Part shown: positions 5,721-7,079 of the stretch, one piece after another | Position numbering within the stretch: position 1 is the stretch's first letter | Layout of the letters: the number at the start of each line of letters is the position of its first letter | DNA from: JALXCG01 sp026991065 [NCBI: Gemmatimonadota bacterium] | GTDB taxonomy: Bacteria > GCA-2686955 | DNA: 7,079 nt | Assembly: GCA_026991065.1 (NCBI GenBank) | Contig: JALXCG010000241.1 | Span: 1 to 7,079, forward strand | Direction: 5' to 3' | Notes under the pieces: generated by a model | The model's database searches: none | Seen by the model: only the letters and a program-made list of their open reading frames with translations | What the model was told of the DNA's origin: nothing | Program-made: the position numbers and the translations under genes

Positions 5721-7072
5721 CTGCAACGCGGGACATCCCAACGGTGGCTTTCGCGACCCTGGGGTGCAAACTGAATGTCTTTGAGAGCCATGCGCTGAGA
5801 GAAGGATTTCGCGCCCGGCACTACCGGGTTGTTGCTTTCGAGTCGCCGGCGGATCTCTATGTCATCAACACTTGTACTGTGACCGCCCGCTCTGATCACA
5901 AGTCGCGGCAATTGATCCGTCGCATTCAGAAGCGCGCGCCGGCTTCTCGGATCATTGTGACCGGTTGCTATGCTGAACGAGACGCCCAGGCTCTGGCGGA
6001 TCTACCGGGTGTGGATCTGGTGGTCGGCAATCGCCGGAAGTTGGACCTCCCACAGTTGATCGAGCAGGCCCTGCCCGCCGCGAGCGTGGTCATGGCCGGT
6101 GGTGACGACGACCACTCTTTTCCGGCAGAGCCACTGACTCGATTTGGGGACTACACGCGCGCGTTTCTCAAGATCCAGGACGGCTGCGATTATCGTTGCA
6201 CTTTCTGTGTTGTTCACCGTGTGCGTGGAGCGAGCCGTTCTTTGCCTTTGGAACGGGCCGTGGAGCAGGCTCGTCAATTGGCGGTTTCCGGGCATCGGGA
6301 GATATCGCTTACCGGTGTGGACCCCGGTGCCTGGGGACGGGACCTGCCGAATAGACCACGACTGGCAGAGTTGATCGAAGCACTCTGCGAGGTTCCCGAA
6401 CTCACACGGATCCGCCTGAGTTCGGTTGGGGCCCAGGACTACGACGACCACCTGATTGAACTCGTTGCGACGCACCCAAAGCTGGCGCGGCATGTCCACA
6501 TTCCCGCGCAGAGCGGGAGCGATGAAGTCCTGCGGAGGATGCAGCGCGGTGCGCGGCGCGCCGAGATCGACCGAGTTGTTCAGCGCCTTTACGCCCTCGA
6601 TTCATCTATGCGTTTTGGCGGCGATTTCATGGTTGGTTTCCCCGGCGAAGGGCGAGCGGATTTTGCGGCGACGCTGAAGATGATCCAGGATGGACCTTGG
6701 AGCTACGGACACATCTTCCCGTTTTCCCCCCGGCCGGGAACCCCGGCGGCGGCGATGAACGATGAACTGTCGGATGCCGAGCGCACCGAGCGCGCGGCGC
6801 AACTCCGTGCTGTGGTCGAACAGAAGGACTTGAGCTATCGGGAGCAGTGGGTCAACCGCACCGCGGATGTCTTGATCGAGAATCGGCGGGAAGCGGAGAG
6901 CGGTTACTGGCTGGGGCTGTCGTCCCGCTATATCCTCGTCGCTTTTCCTGAACGGCCCGGATTCGTGGAGGGGCAGATCGCCCCGGTGCGGATTCGTGCT
7001 GTGGAAGGCGCGCGTACAGTTGGGGAACTCGAAGAGCCTCACCGGATTGACAGAGAGTCCTCGGGTTGTTAG
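5717..7072 (+). CDS. mtaB: tRNA (t6A37) methylthiotransferase, MiaB/MtaB family radical SAM enzyme
   Basis: This 451-residue protein is a methylthiotransferase that uses two [4Fe-4S] clusters and S-adenosylmethionine to add a methylthio group to a modified adenosine at position 37 of tRNA. The N-terminal UPF0004 domain has its three cluster cysteines C17 (TLGCKLN), C53 (NTCTVT) and C84 (TGCYAE). The radical-SAM triad is C157, C161 and C164 in GCDYRCTFC. LTGVDPGAWG, HIPAQSGSDEVLRRM, GGDFMVGFPGE and FPFSPRPGTPAA follow in the usual order. The last 70 or so residues fit a TRAM RNA-binding domain. The LGCKLN, LTGVD and FPFSPRPGTPA motifs favour MtaB (ms2t6A) over MiaB or RimO. After the CxxxCxxC the usual IPYARG-like stretch reads VHRVRG, a modest departure. 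The start is GTG 5717, overlapping the holA stop by 4 bases. The gene is complete. Confidence 0.92.
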   Translation: MTATRDIPTVAFATLGCKLNVFESHALREGFRARHYRVVAFESPADLYVINTCTVTARSDHKSRQLIRRIQKRAPASRIIVTGCYAERDAQALADLPGVDLVVGNRRKLDLPQLIEQALPAASVVMAGGDDDHSFPAEPLTRFGDYTRAFLKIQDGCDYRCTFCVVHRVRGASRSLPLERAVEQARQLAVSGHREISLTGVDPGAWGRDLPNRPRLAELIEALCEVPELTRIRLSSVGAQDYDDHLIELVATHPKLARHVHIPAQSGSDEVLRRMQRGARRAEIDRVVQRLYALDSSMRFGGDFMVGFPGEGRADFAATLKMIQDGPWSYGHIFPFSPRPGTPAAAMNDELSDAERTERAAQLRAVVEQKDLSYREQWVNRTADVLIENRREAESGYWLGLSSRYILVAFPERPGFVEGQIAPVRIRAVEGARTVGELEEPHRIDRESSGC

Positions 7073-7079
7073 CGTTCTA

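Noticed and set aside
1-7079. Mobile element, CRISPR array, prophage or defence system
   Set aside because: No direct-repeat array, terminal inverted repeats, transposase, integrase or defence-type domain is visible; all genes look like core metabolism, envelope, replication or tRNA modification.

Overview
This window (roughly 60% G+C by eye) looks like chromosomal DNA from a bacterium with an outer membrane. Every recognisable gene lies on the plus strand and the genes are closely packed. No RNA gene, CRISPR array, insertion sequence or phage gene is visible. The lineage cannot be fixed from the sequence. The outer-membrane-type protein and a single-domain LeuA-like synthase would fit several Gram-negative phyla outside the classical Proteobacteria, but that is only an impression.

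Left part (1-3832): after a possible tail of an upstream gene come three metabolic genes. They are a HisC-type PLP aminotransferase (112-1209), a DRE-TIM acyltransferase of the isopropylmalate/homocitrate synthase superfamily without the LeuA regulatory domain (1459-2700), and an NAD(P)-dependent beta-decarboxylating dehydrogenase of the isopropylmalate/isocitrate family (2768-3832). The last two are the first and last enzymes of the acetyl-CoA-dependent route that lengthens a 2-oxo acid by one carbon. An aminotransferase next door could turn the product into an amino acid. The simplest reading is leucine biosynthesis beside an aromatic or histidinol-phosphate aminotransferase. Several motif deviations leave the true substrates open, and the aconitase-type isomerase needed between the two steps is not in the window.

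Right part (3833-7079): a short gap with a stem-loop is followed by a secreted, beta-strand-rich protein of unknown role (3897-4625). Next come holA, the DNA polymerase III delta subunit (4653-5720), and mtaB, a radical-SAM tRNA methylthiotransferase (5717-7072). holA and mtaB overlap by 4 bases and are probably translationally coupled. The sequence ends 7 bases after the mtaB stop.

Most of the window is ordinary housekeeping content. The most interesting part is the three-gene metabolic block, because its substrate and cofactor motifs are mixed. Two small inverted repeats just upstream of the dehydrogenase, and the unassigned outer-membrane-like protein, are secondary points.
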